DNA of 43,842 nt from Oscillospiraceae bacterium (GCA_017545185.1 JAFWQJ010000024.1:1-43842); one strand, 5' to 3'. Counted from the first letter of the stretch, positions 9,440-16,312 are shown. Made by a program: numbers and translations. Notes: generated from the sequence alone by a model not told the origin.

Positions 9440-9567
9440 AAAACCTATAAATCCGATATGATTTGTGACAGAAAGCGAAAATCGGCTGACACCGAAATTC
9501 ATACTTGACAAATAGGAAATTGTGTGCTATAATACGGACAACAGCAAAACCTACTTAACCGATAGGA
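9440..9567 (+). promoter_or_regulatory. pair of operator-like direct repeats flanking the metY promoter
   Basis: Two near-identical blocks bracket the promoter. The first (9440-9461) reads AAAACCTA, five bases, CCGATA and then TGA. The second (9546-9567) reads AAAACCTA, five bases, CCGATA and then GGA. The second is partly palindromic (CCTA against TAGG). Spacing and symmetry suggest a transcription factor site, and the form recalls Rrf2-family (CymR/IscR-like) operators that control sulfur genes in Firmicutes. The regulator identity is inferred. The second copy also contains the ribosome site of the leader ORF at 9576. Confidence 0.6.
9505..9533 (+). promoter_or_regulatory. promoter of the metY transcript
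   Basis: A consensus TTGACA (9505-9510) and TATAAT (9528-9533) are separated by 17 bp. Such a perfect promoter usually needs repression, which fits the flanking operator-like repeats. Confidence 0.9.
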
Positions 9568-9575
9568 GTGATACC

Positions 9576-9650
9576 ATGAGCATCCGATTCCCGGATCTGA
9601 ACAGAGGCAATTACCGCTTCGGACGAATGTACCGATGTTTTCATATCTGA
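9576..9650 (+). CDS. 24-codon leader peptide upstream of metY
   Basis: The ATG at 9576 is preceded by AGGAGT at an ideal distance of 7 bp, and the frame runs 24 codons to TGA at 9648. The peptide is Arg-rich and aromatic and ends in YRCFHI, with a single cysteine four residues from the end. It begins about 35 bp after the promoter, and the metY start is 68 bp after its stop. Downstream, GCCGGA pairs with TCCGGC (about 9666-9679). A regulatory upstream ORF acting through translation (attenuation or coupling) is inferred from position. It could also be a functional small protein. Confidence 0.6.
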   Translation: MSIRFPDLNRGNYRFGRMYRCFHI

Positions 9651-9718
9651 AATTCTGATATCCGCGCCGGACATCCGGCATCCAAAATCAAAATCAAATG
9701 AAAAAGAGGTACATGAAA

Positions 9719-10999
9719 ATGAGTAATTATAAATTTGAGACCCTTCAGCTGCACGTCGGTCAGGAACAGCCTGATTCCGCTTCGGACGCAAGAGCCGTCC
9801 CGATCTACGCAACCACTTCCTATGTGTTCCGCGATTCCGCACATGCGGCAGCCCGCTTCGGACTGGCGGACGCAGGCAACATTTACGGCAGACTGACCAA
9901 CTCCACGCAGGATGTGCTGGAAAAGCGCATCGCGGCGCTGGAGGGCGGCGTCGCTGCACTGGCACTTGCTTCCGGTGCTGCTGCGATCACCTACACGATC
10001 CAGGCGCTGGCACAGGCCGGCGACCACATCGTCGCACAGAAGACAATCTACGGCGGCAGCTACAATCTGCTTGCGCACACCCTGCCGCAGTACGGCATTG
10101 AGACGACCTTCGTCGATGCGCACAACCTCGCAGAGCTCGAGGGCGCGATCAAAGAGAACACCAAGGCGATCTATCTGGAAACACTCGGCAACCCGAATTC
10201 CGATATCCCGGATATTGACGCGGTCGCAGCGATTGCAAAGAAGCACGGCCTTCCGCTGGTCGTGGACAACACCTTCGGTACGCCGTTCTTCATCCGTCCG
10301 ATCGAGCACGGCGCGGATATCGTGATCCATTCCGCGACGAAGTTCATCGGCGGCCACGGCACGACGCTCGGCGGCATCATCGTCGATTCCGGCAAGTTTG
10401 ACTGGAAGGCAAGCGGCAAGTATGCGCCGATCGCGGCACCGAACCCGAGCTATCACGGTATTTCTTTTGCGGACGCAGTCGGTCCGGCTGCCTTCGTAAC
10501 CTATATCCGCGCGATTCTGCTGCGTGATGAGGGTGCGACGATTTCGCCGTTTGCGGCATTCCTGCTGCTGCAGGGCACCGAGACGCTTTCCCTGCGTCTG
10601 GAGCGCCATGCGGAGAACACGAAGAAGGTCATTGACTTCCTGAAGAATCATCCGAAGGTCGCGAAGGTCAATCATCCGTCTCTGCCGGAGCATCCGGATC
10701 ATGCGATCTATGAGCGGTACTTCCCGAACGGCGGCGGCAGCATCTTCACGTTTGAGATCAAGGGCGGACAGAAGGAAGCCCATGCGTTCATCGACCATCT
10801 TGAGATCTTCTCGCTGCTTGCGAATGTTGCGGATGTGAAGTCTCTGGTCATTCACCCGGCGACGACCACGCATTCCCAGCTGACCGAGGAAGAACTGCTG
10901 GATCAGGGCATTACGCAGGCGACGATCCGTCTGTCAATCGGCACGGAGCATATCGACGACATCATCGCCGACCTCGAAAAAGGCTTCGCAGCGGTATGA
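9719..10999 (+). CDS. metY: O-acetylhomoserine sulfhydrylase (aminocarboxypropyltransferase)
   Basis: This PLP enzyme of the Cys/Met metabolism family makes homocysteine from O-acetylhomoserine and sulfide. The 426-residue product starts MSNYKFETLQLHVGQE, as in many MetY proteins. It has AIYLETLGNPNSDIPD, VVDNTFGTPF and the PLP-lysine region HSATKFIGGHGT, and ends with the THSQLTEEE and TIRLSIGTEHIDD segments typical of the family. The start at 9719 is chosen because AAGAGGT lies 9 bp upstream; an ATG at 9698 would add seven unusual residues. The gene stands alone behind its own promoter, operator-like repeats and leader ORF. Confidence 0.93.
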   Translation: MSNYKFETLQLHVGQEQPDSASDARAVPIYATTSYVFRDSAHAAARFGLADAGNIYGRLTNSTQDVLEKRIAALEGGVAALALASGAAAITYTIQALAQAGDHIVAQKTIYGGSYNLLAHTLPQYGIETTFVDAHNLAELEGAIKENTKAIYLETLGNPNSDIPDIDAVAAIAKKHGLPLVVDNTFGTPFFIRPIEHGADIVIHSATKFIGGHGTTLGGIIVDSGKFDWKASGKYAPIAAPNPSYHGISFADAVGPAAFVTYIRAILLRDEGATISPFAAFLLLQGTETLSLRLERHAENTKKVIDFLKNHPKVAKVNHPSLPEHPDHAIYERYFPNGGGSIFTFEIKGGQKEAHAFIDHLEIFSLLANVADVKSLVIHPATTTHSQLTEEELLDQGITQATIRLSIGTEHIDDIIADLEKGFAAV

Positions 11000-11002
11000 G
11001 GT

Positions 11003-11102
11003 ATCGCTTCGCGATGATTTGAAATGGGGCTCCGCCCCTAAACATGAAGAAACTTGTTTCTTCATGTTGGCCCCTGCTGGGGACATTGTCCCCAGACCCC
11101 AT
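11003..11102 (+). repeat. hairpin-module intergenic repeat, copy A
   Basis: This stretch after metY contains a chain of perfect stem-loops: ATCGC/GCGAT (11003-11015), GGGGC/GCCCC (11026-11038), a 13 bp stem AACATGAAGAAAC with its complement (11041-11068), and CTGGGGAC/GTCCCCAG (11077-11095), then ACCCCATTAT. The same chain without the 13 bp module occurs in reverse orientation at 25931-26004. The loops are only 2-3 bases. It is non-coding by appearance; function is unknown. Confidence 0.8.
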
Positions 11103-11114
11103 TATGTGTAATAC

Positions 11115-11147
11115 AAAAGGACGCTGAAAGAATCGGCGTCCTTTTTG
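11115..11147 (+). terminator. intrinsic terminator of metY (GGACGC family)
   Basis: AAAAGGACGC pairs with GCGTCCTTTTT around an 11-base loop. The same GGACGC stem recurs as terminator at 29210 and 35130. Confidence 0.85.
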
Positions 11148-11150
11148 CAT

Positions 11151-11196
11151 CCGGTCAAGTGGTAGGCTGAATGTTTGCAGCCTCACAAAAGTTTCG
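11151..11196 (+). repeat. 46-bp dispersed repeat, copy 1
   Basis: These 46 bases are matched by 34761-34806 in the same orientation with about five differences. Both contain GTGGTAGGCT, GTTTGCAGCCTCA and AAAAGTTTCG, with AGGCT able to pair with AGCCT. Both copies lie next to hairpin arrays and GGACGC terminators. No reading frame of note is conserved. Confidence 0.75.
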
Positions 11197-11237
11197 CTCC
11201 GCAGCGCGCAGCAAAGACATTTAACCCCAAACACAAC

Positions 11238-11277
11238 AAACAGCCTGCACTGAAATTCAAATCAGTGCAGGCTGTTT
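11238..11277 (-). terminator. terminator of the minus-strand GNAT-DHHW-PPIase operon
   Basis: AACAGCCTGCACTGA pairs perfectly with TCAGTGCAGGCTGTT around an 8-base loop, 13 bp past the stop of the isomerase gene. Short T runs exist on both strands, so it may work in both directions. Confidence 0.85.
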
Positions 11278-11289
11278 TCACGGTAAACT

Positions 11290-12792
11290 TTATTTGATGT
11301 ACTTGTAATTCTCCTCATACACCTGAACGTCAACGCCCTTGTACCGCTCATTGAATTTGGAGATCGCCTGATCGTACAGATCCTCACGCACGAGATTCTC
11401 CCAGCCGCTCTGTGCATTGCCGCCCTCGAAGAACACGAGGATCGCGGAGCCTGTCCGCTCGGAGATCATCATGTCGCCGGGCTGACGCTCGCGGTCAAAC
11501 GCCCATGCGGAGACCTCGTCACCGTAGGTCGTGCGCGATGCGGAATAGCCGCTGACCAGTCCGCCGTCCGGATAGGTCCCGGCATCCTCGGAGTATTCAT
11601 ACGCCAGCGATGCGAATTCCGCGGATTTGTCCTCCGCTTCCTCGACCATGCCCTTCAGCTCAGTTGCGAATGAGACTGCATTCTCAATGCCGTCGTAGTC
11701 CGCAGCGGTCAGATACAGAATGCGGATGTCAACGGTCTTGGATTCGTCTGCCGCAGGCTGCTCGCGCAGGAAGTAGACCTGTGCGCTGCAGGATTCCTCA
11801 TGCAGAAGCAGCGTGCAGGTGTTGCGCTGTGCGCCGCTTAATACCCACTGCTGCAGATCCTCGGGGTATTCGCTGATGTTTTTCGTGATCGTCAGGTCGC
11901 CCGCGATCTGCTCCGCATCGGCGCGCCCGACGCCCTTGCGCTCTGTCAGATATTTGAACACGTACTCGGAATATTCCTGCTGGGTCGTGCACTTCGCAAG
12001 CTCCTCCGCTGCTTTGACAGCCGCGTCGTGCTCTGCGTAGTCGCCCTCGACGATGCCCGCCGGATCCCATGTGAAGGTATAGCCGAGCGTGCTGACATTC
12101 AGATATTCGTTGCGGTGTGCATCGTAATAATCCCGGATCTGCTCATCGGTGATCTCGATGCTGTCCCTGACGCTCTGCTGATAATCCGCGGCAAGAATGT
12201 TGATCTCGGCAGTTTTCTGCACATCCTCCTTGGTGACGCCCTTCTGATAGCGTCCCTCCTCCATCTGCTCGCCGATCTCGACACAGCGCGCCTGATCCTC
12301 CGCACTGAGCGAATAGCCCGCCTGATGTGCGGCCTCGCAGAGCTGCAGATTCGTTTTCACGGTATTGATCGTGTTTTCCATGAGCATGTCGAACCATGTC
12401 TGCGTTTCGCTGTACTGCTGCTCGCGCAGGGGCTTTTTCTCATCGAATACCGCGATGCCGCTGTCTCCGGCTGCGTATGCAAGATAGCTTTCCTCGCACT
12501 GCTTGAAATAGCAGGCGAGCATGGATGCCGTGACCTGATAATGCTCGGTCTCAGCGACGACCTTCTTCTGCATGGCACCGGTGCTGTTCAGCATCGCGTG
12601 CCGGATGCCGAATATCGCAAGAATCACGGCTGCCGCTGCACCCGCGCCGAGTGCTGCCTTGAGAATCTTTTTTTGGCGCTTTGCCTTTTCGGCGGCTGCC
12701 TTCTGCTGCTTCTTCTCGGCGTCCCGCTTTTTGACGGCATCAAACGCAGCCTGACGCCGCGCCTCCGTCTGATCCTGATGCTTTTTGCTCAT
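11290..12792 (-). CDS. membrane-anchored parvulin-type peptidyl-prolyl isomerase (SurA/PrsA-like)
   Basis: The 500-residue protein begins with a very Lys/Gln/Ala-rich cytoplasmic tail (residues 1-42), has one membrane helix at about 43-63, and a large outer domain. Residues 78-250 look like the helical SurA-N/PrsA chaperone segment (HYQVTASMLACYFKQ). Residues 350-460 look like a PpiC rotamase (DIRILYL, FASLAYEYSEDAGTYPDGG, VSAWAFDRERQPGD, SAILVFFEG). It is anchored by a signal anchor, unlike the lipid-anchored PrsA. It would help fold exported proteins. It is the last gene of a minus-strand operon, 38 bp after the DHHW-like gene, and ends before a strong terminator. The rotamase active site is divergent, so chaperone activity without catalysis is possible. 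Confidence 0.8.
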   Translation of the reverse strand: MSKKHQDQTEARRQAAFDAVKKRDAEKKQQKAAAEKAKRQKKILKAALGAGAAAAVILAIFGIRHAMLNSTGAMQKKVVAETEHYQVTASMLACYFKQCEESYLAYAAGDSGIAVFDEKKPLREQQYSETQTWFDMLMENTINTVKTNLQLCEAAHQAGYSLSAEDQARCVEIGEQMEEGRYQKGVTKEDVQKTAEINILAADYQQSVRDSIEITDEQIRDYYDAHRNEYLNVSTLGYTFTWDPAGIVEGDYAEHDAAVKAAEELAKCTTQQEYSEYVFKYLTERKGVGRADAEQIAGDLTITKNISEYPEDLQQWVLSGAQRNTCTLLLHEESCSAQVYFLREQPAADESKTVDIRILYLTAADYDGIENAVSFATELKGMVEEAEDKSAEFASLAYEYSEDAGTYPDGGLVSGYSASRTTYGDEVSAWAFDRERQPGDMMISERTGSAILVFFEGGNAQSGWENLVREDLYDQAISKFNERYKGVDVQVYEENYKYIK

Positions 12793-12830
12793 TTTGTAAA
12801 GGGTTCCTTTCTGTTCTGTATTTGACCGTA

Positions 12831-13919
12831 TTACGGCGCGGGCTCTGTCTGCGCCGGAGCCGTGCTGAGCATCGCTGCAAGCCCGTCCGGCGCGGTGACG
12901 GTATCCGCCCCGCAGAGAATGAGAATCTGGGAATAGGTGCCGTGGGTCATGCTGCGCCAGTCCGTATCACCCGCAAGCTCCAGATTGACCGAATCTATAA
13001 TATGGTAGTGCTGGAGCAGGAACGGGATCATCGCAGCGCCGAAGCGGTCGGTCAGCAGCAGCAGATCCTTGCTGTTCTGATGCGCCGTCTCGATCCGGAG
13101 AAGCGGCTCGGCCGCGGCGAAAAACACCTTTGTCGGATCGTCCTGCAGATCGTCCGCGCCCGTGCGGTAATAAGAATCGAACTGCTCTCTGCCGTCGCTG
13201 CGGCGCACTGTGACGGTCACATCTTCCGGCTCATCGGTGACGGTATAGAGGTCGATCAGATCGGGCACGATCTCGCTGTAATGACTTTGCCGGACGAGGC
13301 TGCCGCGGTAGTCGTCGCGGAAATGCCGCACGGAGAACTGATCGTAGCCGACGGCGGCAAACCCGAGCCTGCGGATCGCGGAGCGGTATGCGCAGTACGC
13401 GCCGTAGCTCGTCCAGCAGGGGTCTGTCCGGTAGTAGATATACTGCTCCTTTTCCGCTGCCAGCCAGCTTTCCGCCTCGATCCAGACGACCTGTTCACTG
13501 AGCTGCGCGGAAAGGTCATGCAGCACCGTATGCTCACTGACGGAGGACGCGGCACCTGCCAGCGATTCGCCGTAAATGCCTGCAGAGGTCGGCACGGCCA
13601 GCAGATAGACCGAAACATCGGATTCCGCCGCAAACCGGTTGACGGCATCCGCAGCACCGGAAACGGCTTCCGCAGCGGGCGGCGCTGCCTTCCGGAGCAT
13701 CCGTCCGTCCTTGGTGATGTACACATCTCCGATCGTGTCGCCGCCGATCGACAGCGAAATGCGGTCATGCGCGCGGAGCAGCGGCTTCCAGAACGGATTG
13801 TCGGAAGCGTTCGTTCCGGCGCCGCCGATCAGAGAACCGACTGCCAGCACCGCCGTCACCGAAAAGAGGATCACCGCAGAGGCGATGCTGCCCTGCGGCT
13901 TGTGTTCATCCTTAGCCAT
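12831..13919 (-). CDS. DHHW-family (AlgX/SGNH-like) membrane protein with altered signature
   Basis: The 362-residue protein has one N-terminal membrane helix (about residues 11-33) and an outer domain. Segments such as DVYITKDGRML, VYLLAVPTSAGIYGE and YYRTD-PCWTSYGAY match the DHHW protein family, which is related to AlgX/AlgJ SGNH hydrolases that handle O-acetyl groups on exported polysaccharide. The family signature RTDHHWT reads RTDPCWT here (D166, P167, C168, W169), so the histidine pair is lost. Later, DLLLLTDRFGAAMIPFL and NLELAGDTDWR fit the family's C-terminal part. The gene overlaps the GNAT gene by 8 bases and precedes the isomerase gene by 38 bp. Activity is doubtful given the lost histidines. 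Confidence 0.7.
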   Translation of the reverse strand: MAKDEHKPQGSIASAVILFSVTAVLAVGSLIGGAGTNASDNPFWKPLLRAHDRISLSIGGDTIGDVYITKDGRMLRKAAPPAAEAVSGAADAVNRFAAESDVSVYLLAVPTSAGIYGESLAGAASSVSEHTVLHDLSAQLSEQVVWIEAESWLAAEKEQYIYYRTDPCWTSYGAYCAYRSAIRRLGFAAVGYDQFSVRHFRDDYRGSLVRQSHYSEIVPDLIDLYTVTDEPEDVTVTVRRSDGREQFDSYYRTGADDLQDDPTKVFFAAAEPLLRIETAHQNSKDLLLLTDRFGAAMIPFLLQHYHIIDSVNLELAGDTDWRSMTHGTYSQILILCGADTVTAPDGLAAMLSTAPAQTEPAP

Positions 13920-14355
13920 GCCGCAGCCCCTCTACATCGGAAAGGTCCAGCAGCACACGGCCGCCGAAGCGGTCATCCGGCCGCAGGTGGATCGCCTCCG
14001 CAAAGGCAGCGGCTTCTTCTGTGTCCGGGATATCGCCGGTGAGGAACCACAGCTTTCGTTCGGCGGCTTCTCCGGCGGCAAGTGCCATGAGCATCCTGCC
14101 GAGCCCGTGCCGCCGCAGCTCCGGCAGGATCAGCACGCGGCTGACCCATGCACAGGGCGGTTTGTCTCCGGCGGGCTCTGCGGCCATTTCCAGCAGGCCG
14201 AGCGGCTTTTCACCGTCGAAGATCACCAGCAGCATATCGCCTCTTGCCAGCGTCTCTTTATAATAGTCGGGTGAGGGGAGCAGTCCGGTCAGCGCGGCGT
14301 GTTCCAGATCGAATGCCGTCAGATCGCTGTCCCGGAGCTTTCGGAACCGCAGCAT
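13912..14355 (-). CDS. GNAT-family N-acetyltransferase
   Basis: The ATG at 14355 lies 5 bp after GAGGAGGG. The 147-residue product has the GNAT acetyl-CoA motif (VSRVLILPELRRHGLGRML, with RRHGLG as the pyrophosphate loop), an N-terminal MLRFRKLRDSDL and the fold's GEKPLGLLEMA strand. The substrate is unknown. Its end overlaps the start of the DHHW-like gene by 8 bases, so translation is coupled. It is the first gene of a three-gene minus-strand operon. Confidence 0.8.
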   Translation of the reverse strand: MLRFRKLRDSDLTAFDLEHAALTGLLPSPDYYKETLARGDMLLVIFDGEKPLGLLEMAAEPAGDKPPCAWVSRVLILPELRRHGLGRMLMALAAGEAAERKLWFLTGDIPDTEEAAAFAEAIHLRPDDRFGGRVLLDLSDVEGLRHG

Positions 14356-14389
14356 ATCATCCCTCCTCAATATGTTTTTACTCCCCCTT

Positions 14390-14418
14390 ATCATACCATA
14401 AAAGCCGTTCTTTGTAAA
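14390..14418 (-). promoter_or_regulatory. promoter of the GNAT-DHHW-PPIase operon
   Basis: On the minus strand TTTACA (14418-14413) and TATGAT (14395-14390) are separated by 17 bp, 35 bp upstream of the GNAT start. Confidence 0.65.
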
Positions 14419-14550
14419 GTACATGCGGATAAAAATTCCGTTTTGCCTGCTTCTGATACTGCACATCCACGAACAGAGCTGCTGCGGACGGCTGAAAATT
14501 GTGCAAAACTGCAGGAAAATGCGGAAAGGAAAAATATTTTTGAAAACCCC

Positions 14551-14578
14551 TTGATTTTTTCCGAAAATATGATACAAT
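14551..14578 (+). promoter_or_regulatory. promoter of the ferredoxin gene
   Basis: TTGATT (14551-14556) and TACAAT (14573-14578) are separated by 16 bp, about 75 bp upstream of the ferredoxin start. Confidence 0.6.
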
Positions 14579-14651
14579 AGGGATTGGAGAGTCATGGACC
14601 GCTCTCCGGCACACATAACCACATCATCATTTTTACAGGAGGTAACAAATT

Positions 14652-14822
14652 ATGGCATACGTAATCAGCGATGCTTGCATCCAGTGCGGTGCATGTGCAG
14701 ATGCATGTCCGGTCGGCGCGATCTCTGAGGGCGACGGCAAGTATGAGATTGATGCGGACGCATGTCTCGAGTGCGGCGCCTGCGCAGATACATGTCCGGT
14801 CGGTGCTCCGGAGCAGCAGTAA
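14652..14822 (+). CDS. 2[4Fe-4S] clostridial-type ferredoxin
   Basis: The 56-residue protein carries two CxxCxxCxxxCP cluster motifs (CIQCGACADACP near residue 9, CLECGACADTCP near residue 38), the standard layout of the small bacterial ferredoxin that shuttles electrons in anaerobic metabolism (for example pyruvate:ferredoxin oxidoreductase and hydrogenase). AGGAGGT lies 8 bp before the ATG. It has its own promoter and terminator. Nothing is unusual in the motifs. Confidence 0.96.
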   Translation: MAYVISDACIQCGACADACPVGAISEGDGKYEIDADACLECGACADTCPVGAPEQQ

Positions 14823-14835
14823 TCTGAACAAGCTG

Positions 14836-14868
14836 GGCGGCGGTTCCGGTCACGGAGCCGCCGCCTTT
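14836..14868 (+). terminator. terminator of the ferredoxin gene
   Basis: GGCGGCGGTTCCG pairs with CGGAGCCGCCGCC (13 bp including a wobble) around GTCA, followed by a short TTT. Confidence 0.8.
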
Positions 14869-14950
14869 CATGTACCGCCGTATTTTTCCATAAATCCCGC
14901 GGCGGGAACAGGCCGTTTTTGAGCGGATTGAAAAAAATCCTGAAAAACGC

Positions 14951-14979
14951 TTGCTTTTTCGGAAGAACTGTGATATAAT
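14951..14979 (+). promoter_or_regulatory. promoter of rplS
   Basis: TTGCTT (14951-14956) and TATAAT (14974-14979) are separated by 17 bp. It lies about 230 bp upstream of rplS, implying a long 5' leader. Confidence 0.8.
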
Positions 14980-14984
14980 AATAC

Positions 14985-15190
14985 AGCATTTGAATATCCG
15001 CCGGTCCTTGACCGGCGAGGTCAAGATGCCATGTATACGCAAAAGCACGGGTTTCCGTTCATTTTGCGGTATGCACCATTCTGACGATTGGGTGGTCCGC
15101 TGCATTTGCCCTCCGCATTCATGAAAGATGAGGGATTCTGTCCGGCGCTTGCGTGCCGTCAGCGATGTATGAACATCCGTAAACAATTCA
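14985..15190 (+). ncRNA. structured 5' leader of rplS, possible L19 autoregulatory element
   Basis: About 220 bases lie between the promoter and rplS without a convincing gene. It folds by eye into a perfect 8 bp stem CGCCGGTC/GACCGGCG with a 3-base loop (14999-15017), a stem pairing ATACGCAAAA with TTTTGCGGTAT (15035-15084), and a CACC/GGTGG pairing near 15085-15110. Leaders that bind L19 are known in Firmicutes, so autoregulation is plausible. I cannot confirm a match to the known L19 leader model by eye. Confidence 0.5.
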
Positions 15191-15205
15191 AGGAGGAATC
15201 CCAAA

Positions 15206-15550
15206 ATGAATGCACTTGAGCAAATCAGCAAGTCCAGCATGAAGGAAAACGTCCCGGAGCTGAACGTCGGCGACACCGTTAAGGTGCATGTCCGCATTCA
15301 GGAAGGCGACAAGAGCCGTATCCAGGTCTTCGAGGGCACGATCATCGCCAAGAAGCACGGCGGCATCAGCGAGACCTTCACCGTCCGCAGAGTTGCGCAC
15401 GGCGTCGGCATTGAGCGCGTGTTCCCGGTTCATTCCCCTGCTGTTGACAAGGTCGAGATCGTCCGCAGAGGCGTCGTTCGCAGAGCGAAGCTCTACTATC
15501 TGCGCGGCAGAGTCGGTAAGGCGGCAAAGGTCAAGGGACTGGTTCGTTGA
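15206..15550 (+). CDS. rplS: 50S ribosomal protein L19
   Basis: L19 sits at the 30S-50S interface. The 114-residue protein has the typical [50 protein letters not shown] and [11 protein letters not shown] blocks. AAGGAGGA precedes the ATG. It heads the usual Firmicute block rplS-lepB-rbgA-rnhB and is followed by a hairpin that may reduce read-through to the peptidase genes. Confidence 0.98.
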   Translation: MNALEQISKSSMKENVPELNVGDTVKVHVRIQEGDKSRIQVFEGTIIAKKHGGISETFTVRRVAHGVGIERVFPVHSPAVDKVEIVRRGVVRRAKLYYLRGRVGKAAKVKGLVR

Positions 15551-15563
15551 TTGCAAAAAAGCG

Positions 15564-15595
15564 AAAGGGGACTGGCGCAGTCCCCTTTTGTTTTT
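15564..15595 (+). terminator. terminator or attenuator after rplS
   Basis: AAAGGGGACTG pairs with CAGTCCCCTTTT around GCG, followed by GTTTTT. It is 13 bp after the rplS stop and 34 bp before the first signal peptidase gene, so it may allow partial read-through. Confidence 0.85.
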
Positions 15596-15628
15596 ATCCG
15601 GAATAAAAAAGGAAAAGAGGAATCAATC

Positions 15629-16291
15629 ATGCAGACAGAACTGCAGACAGAGCTGAATACGGAGCAGCAGGAAAAATCCGGCGGCGGCCTCAAGGGCTTT
15701 CTGTTTGATATCATGGATATCATCGAGGCCGGACTGATGACGGTGTTTCTCTTTATTCTGATTTTTGCATATCTGGTGCGCCCGGTGACGGTGGACGGCG
15801 GCTCCATGAACCCGACGTTGCTGAATCAGGATCAGATCCTGATCGTGACTGCGCTCCATGAGCCGAGAAACGGTCAGATCGTCGTGATCGACGATCAGGA
15901 ATCCGGCCTGTTTGAGGATGAGGCGCAGCAGCAGGTCGTCCGGACGGGCGGCGCAGGCATGGTGCTTGTCAAGCGGCTGATCGCAAAGGGCGGTCAGGAG
16001 CTCAACATCAATTTTGAGACCGGCGAGGTGCAGGTGGACGGCGTGACGCTGGATGAACCGTATATCGCCGATCCGACACACCGCGATGAATATGCGTTCC
16101 GGTATCCGTTCAAGGTTCCGGAGGGCTATCTGTTTGTCATGGGCGACAACCGGGAGCACAGTATGGACAGCCGCAGCCCGCAGGTCGCGCTGATCCCCGA
16201 GGACGAGGTCCTCGGCACGGCGCTGTTCCGCTATGACCGCGACAATGAAAACCGCAGCAAGTGGACAGAGCGCTTCGATTACTTATTCTGA
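15629..16291 (+). CDS. lepB: signal peptidase I, tandem copy 1
   Basis: Type I signal peptidases cut signal peptides from exported proteins at the membrane. The ATG at 15629 follows AAAAGAGGA. The 220-residue protein has one membrane helix (TVFLFILIFAYLV, near residue 40), the catalytic serine S59 in GGSMNPTL, the catalytic lysine K115 in VLVKRLIAKGG, and the GDNR box near the C-terminus. It is the first of three adjacent paralogs and is very close to copy 2, sharing SMNPTLL, VQVDGVTLDEPYIADPT and the same C-terminal WTERFDYLF. Confidence 0.93.
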   Translation: MQTELQTELNTEQQEKSGGGLKGFLFDIMDIIEAGLMTVFLFILIFAYLVRPVTVDGGSMNPTLLNQDQILIVTALHEPRNGQIVVIDDQESGLFEDEAQQQVVRTGGAGMVLVKRLIAKGGQELNINFETGEVQVDGVTLDEPYIADPTHRDEYAFRYPFKVPEGYLFVMGDNREHSMDSRSPQVALIPEDEVLGTALFRYDRDNENRSKWTERFDYLF

Positions 16292-16312
16292 TACGGAACG
16301 GAGGGAAACCGC

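Noticed and set aside
9534-9718. SAM (S-box) riboswitch or T-box before metY
   Set aside because: I found neither the conserved S-box core nor a T-box antiterminator sequence; the leader ORF and operator-like repeats explain the region better.
11151-11165. String resembling a tRNA D-arm (GGTCAAGTGGTAGGC)
   Set aside because: No anticodon arm, T-arm GTTCRA or acceptor stem can be placed around it, and its second copy at 34761 also lacks them.
15551-15628. N-terminal extension of signal peptidase copy 1
   Set aside because: The extra codons come from the rplS terminator hairpin; ATG 15629 has a ribosome site and gives a normal N-terminus.
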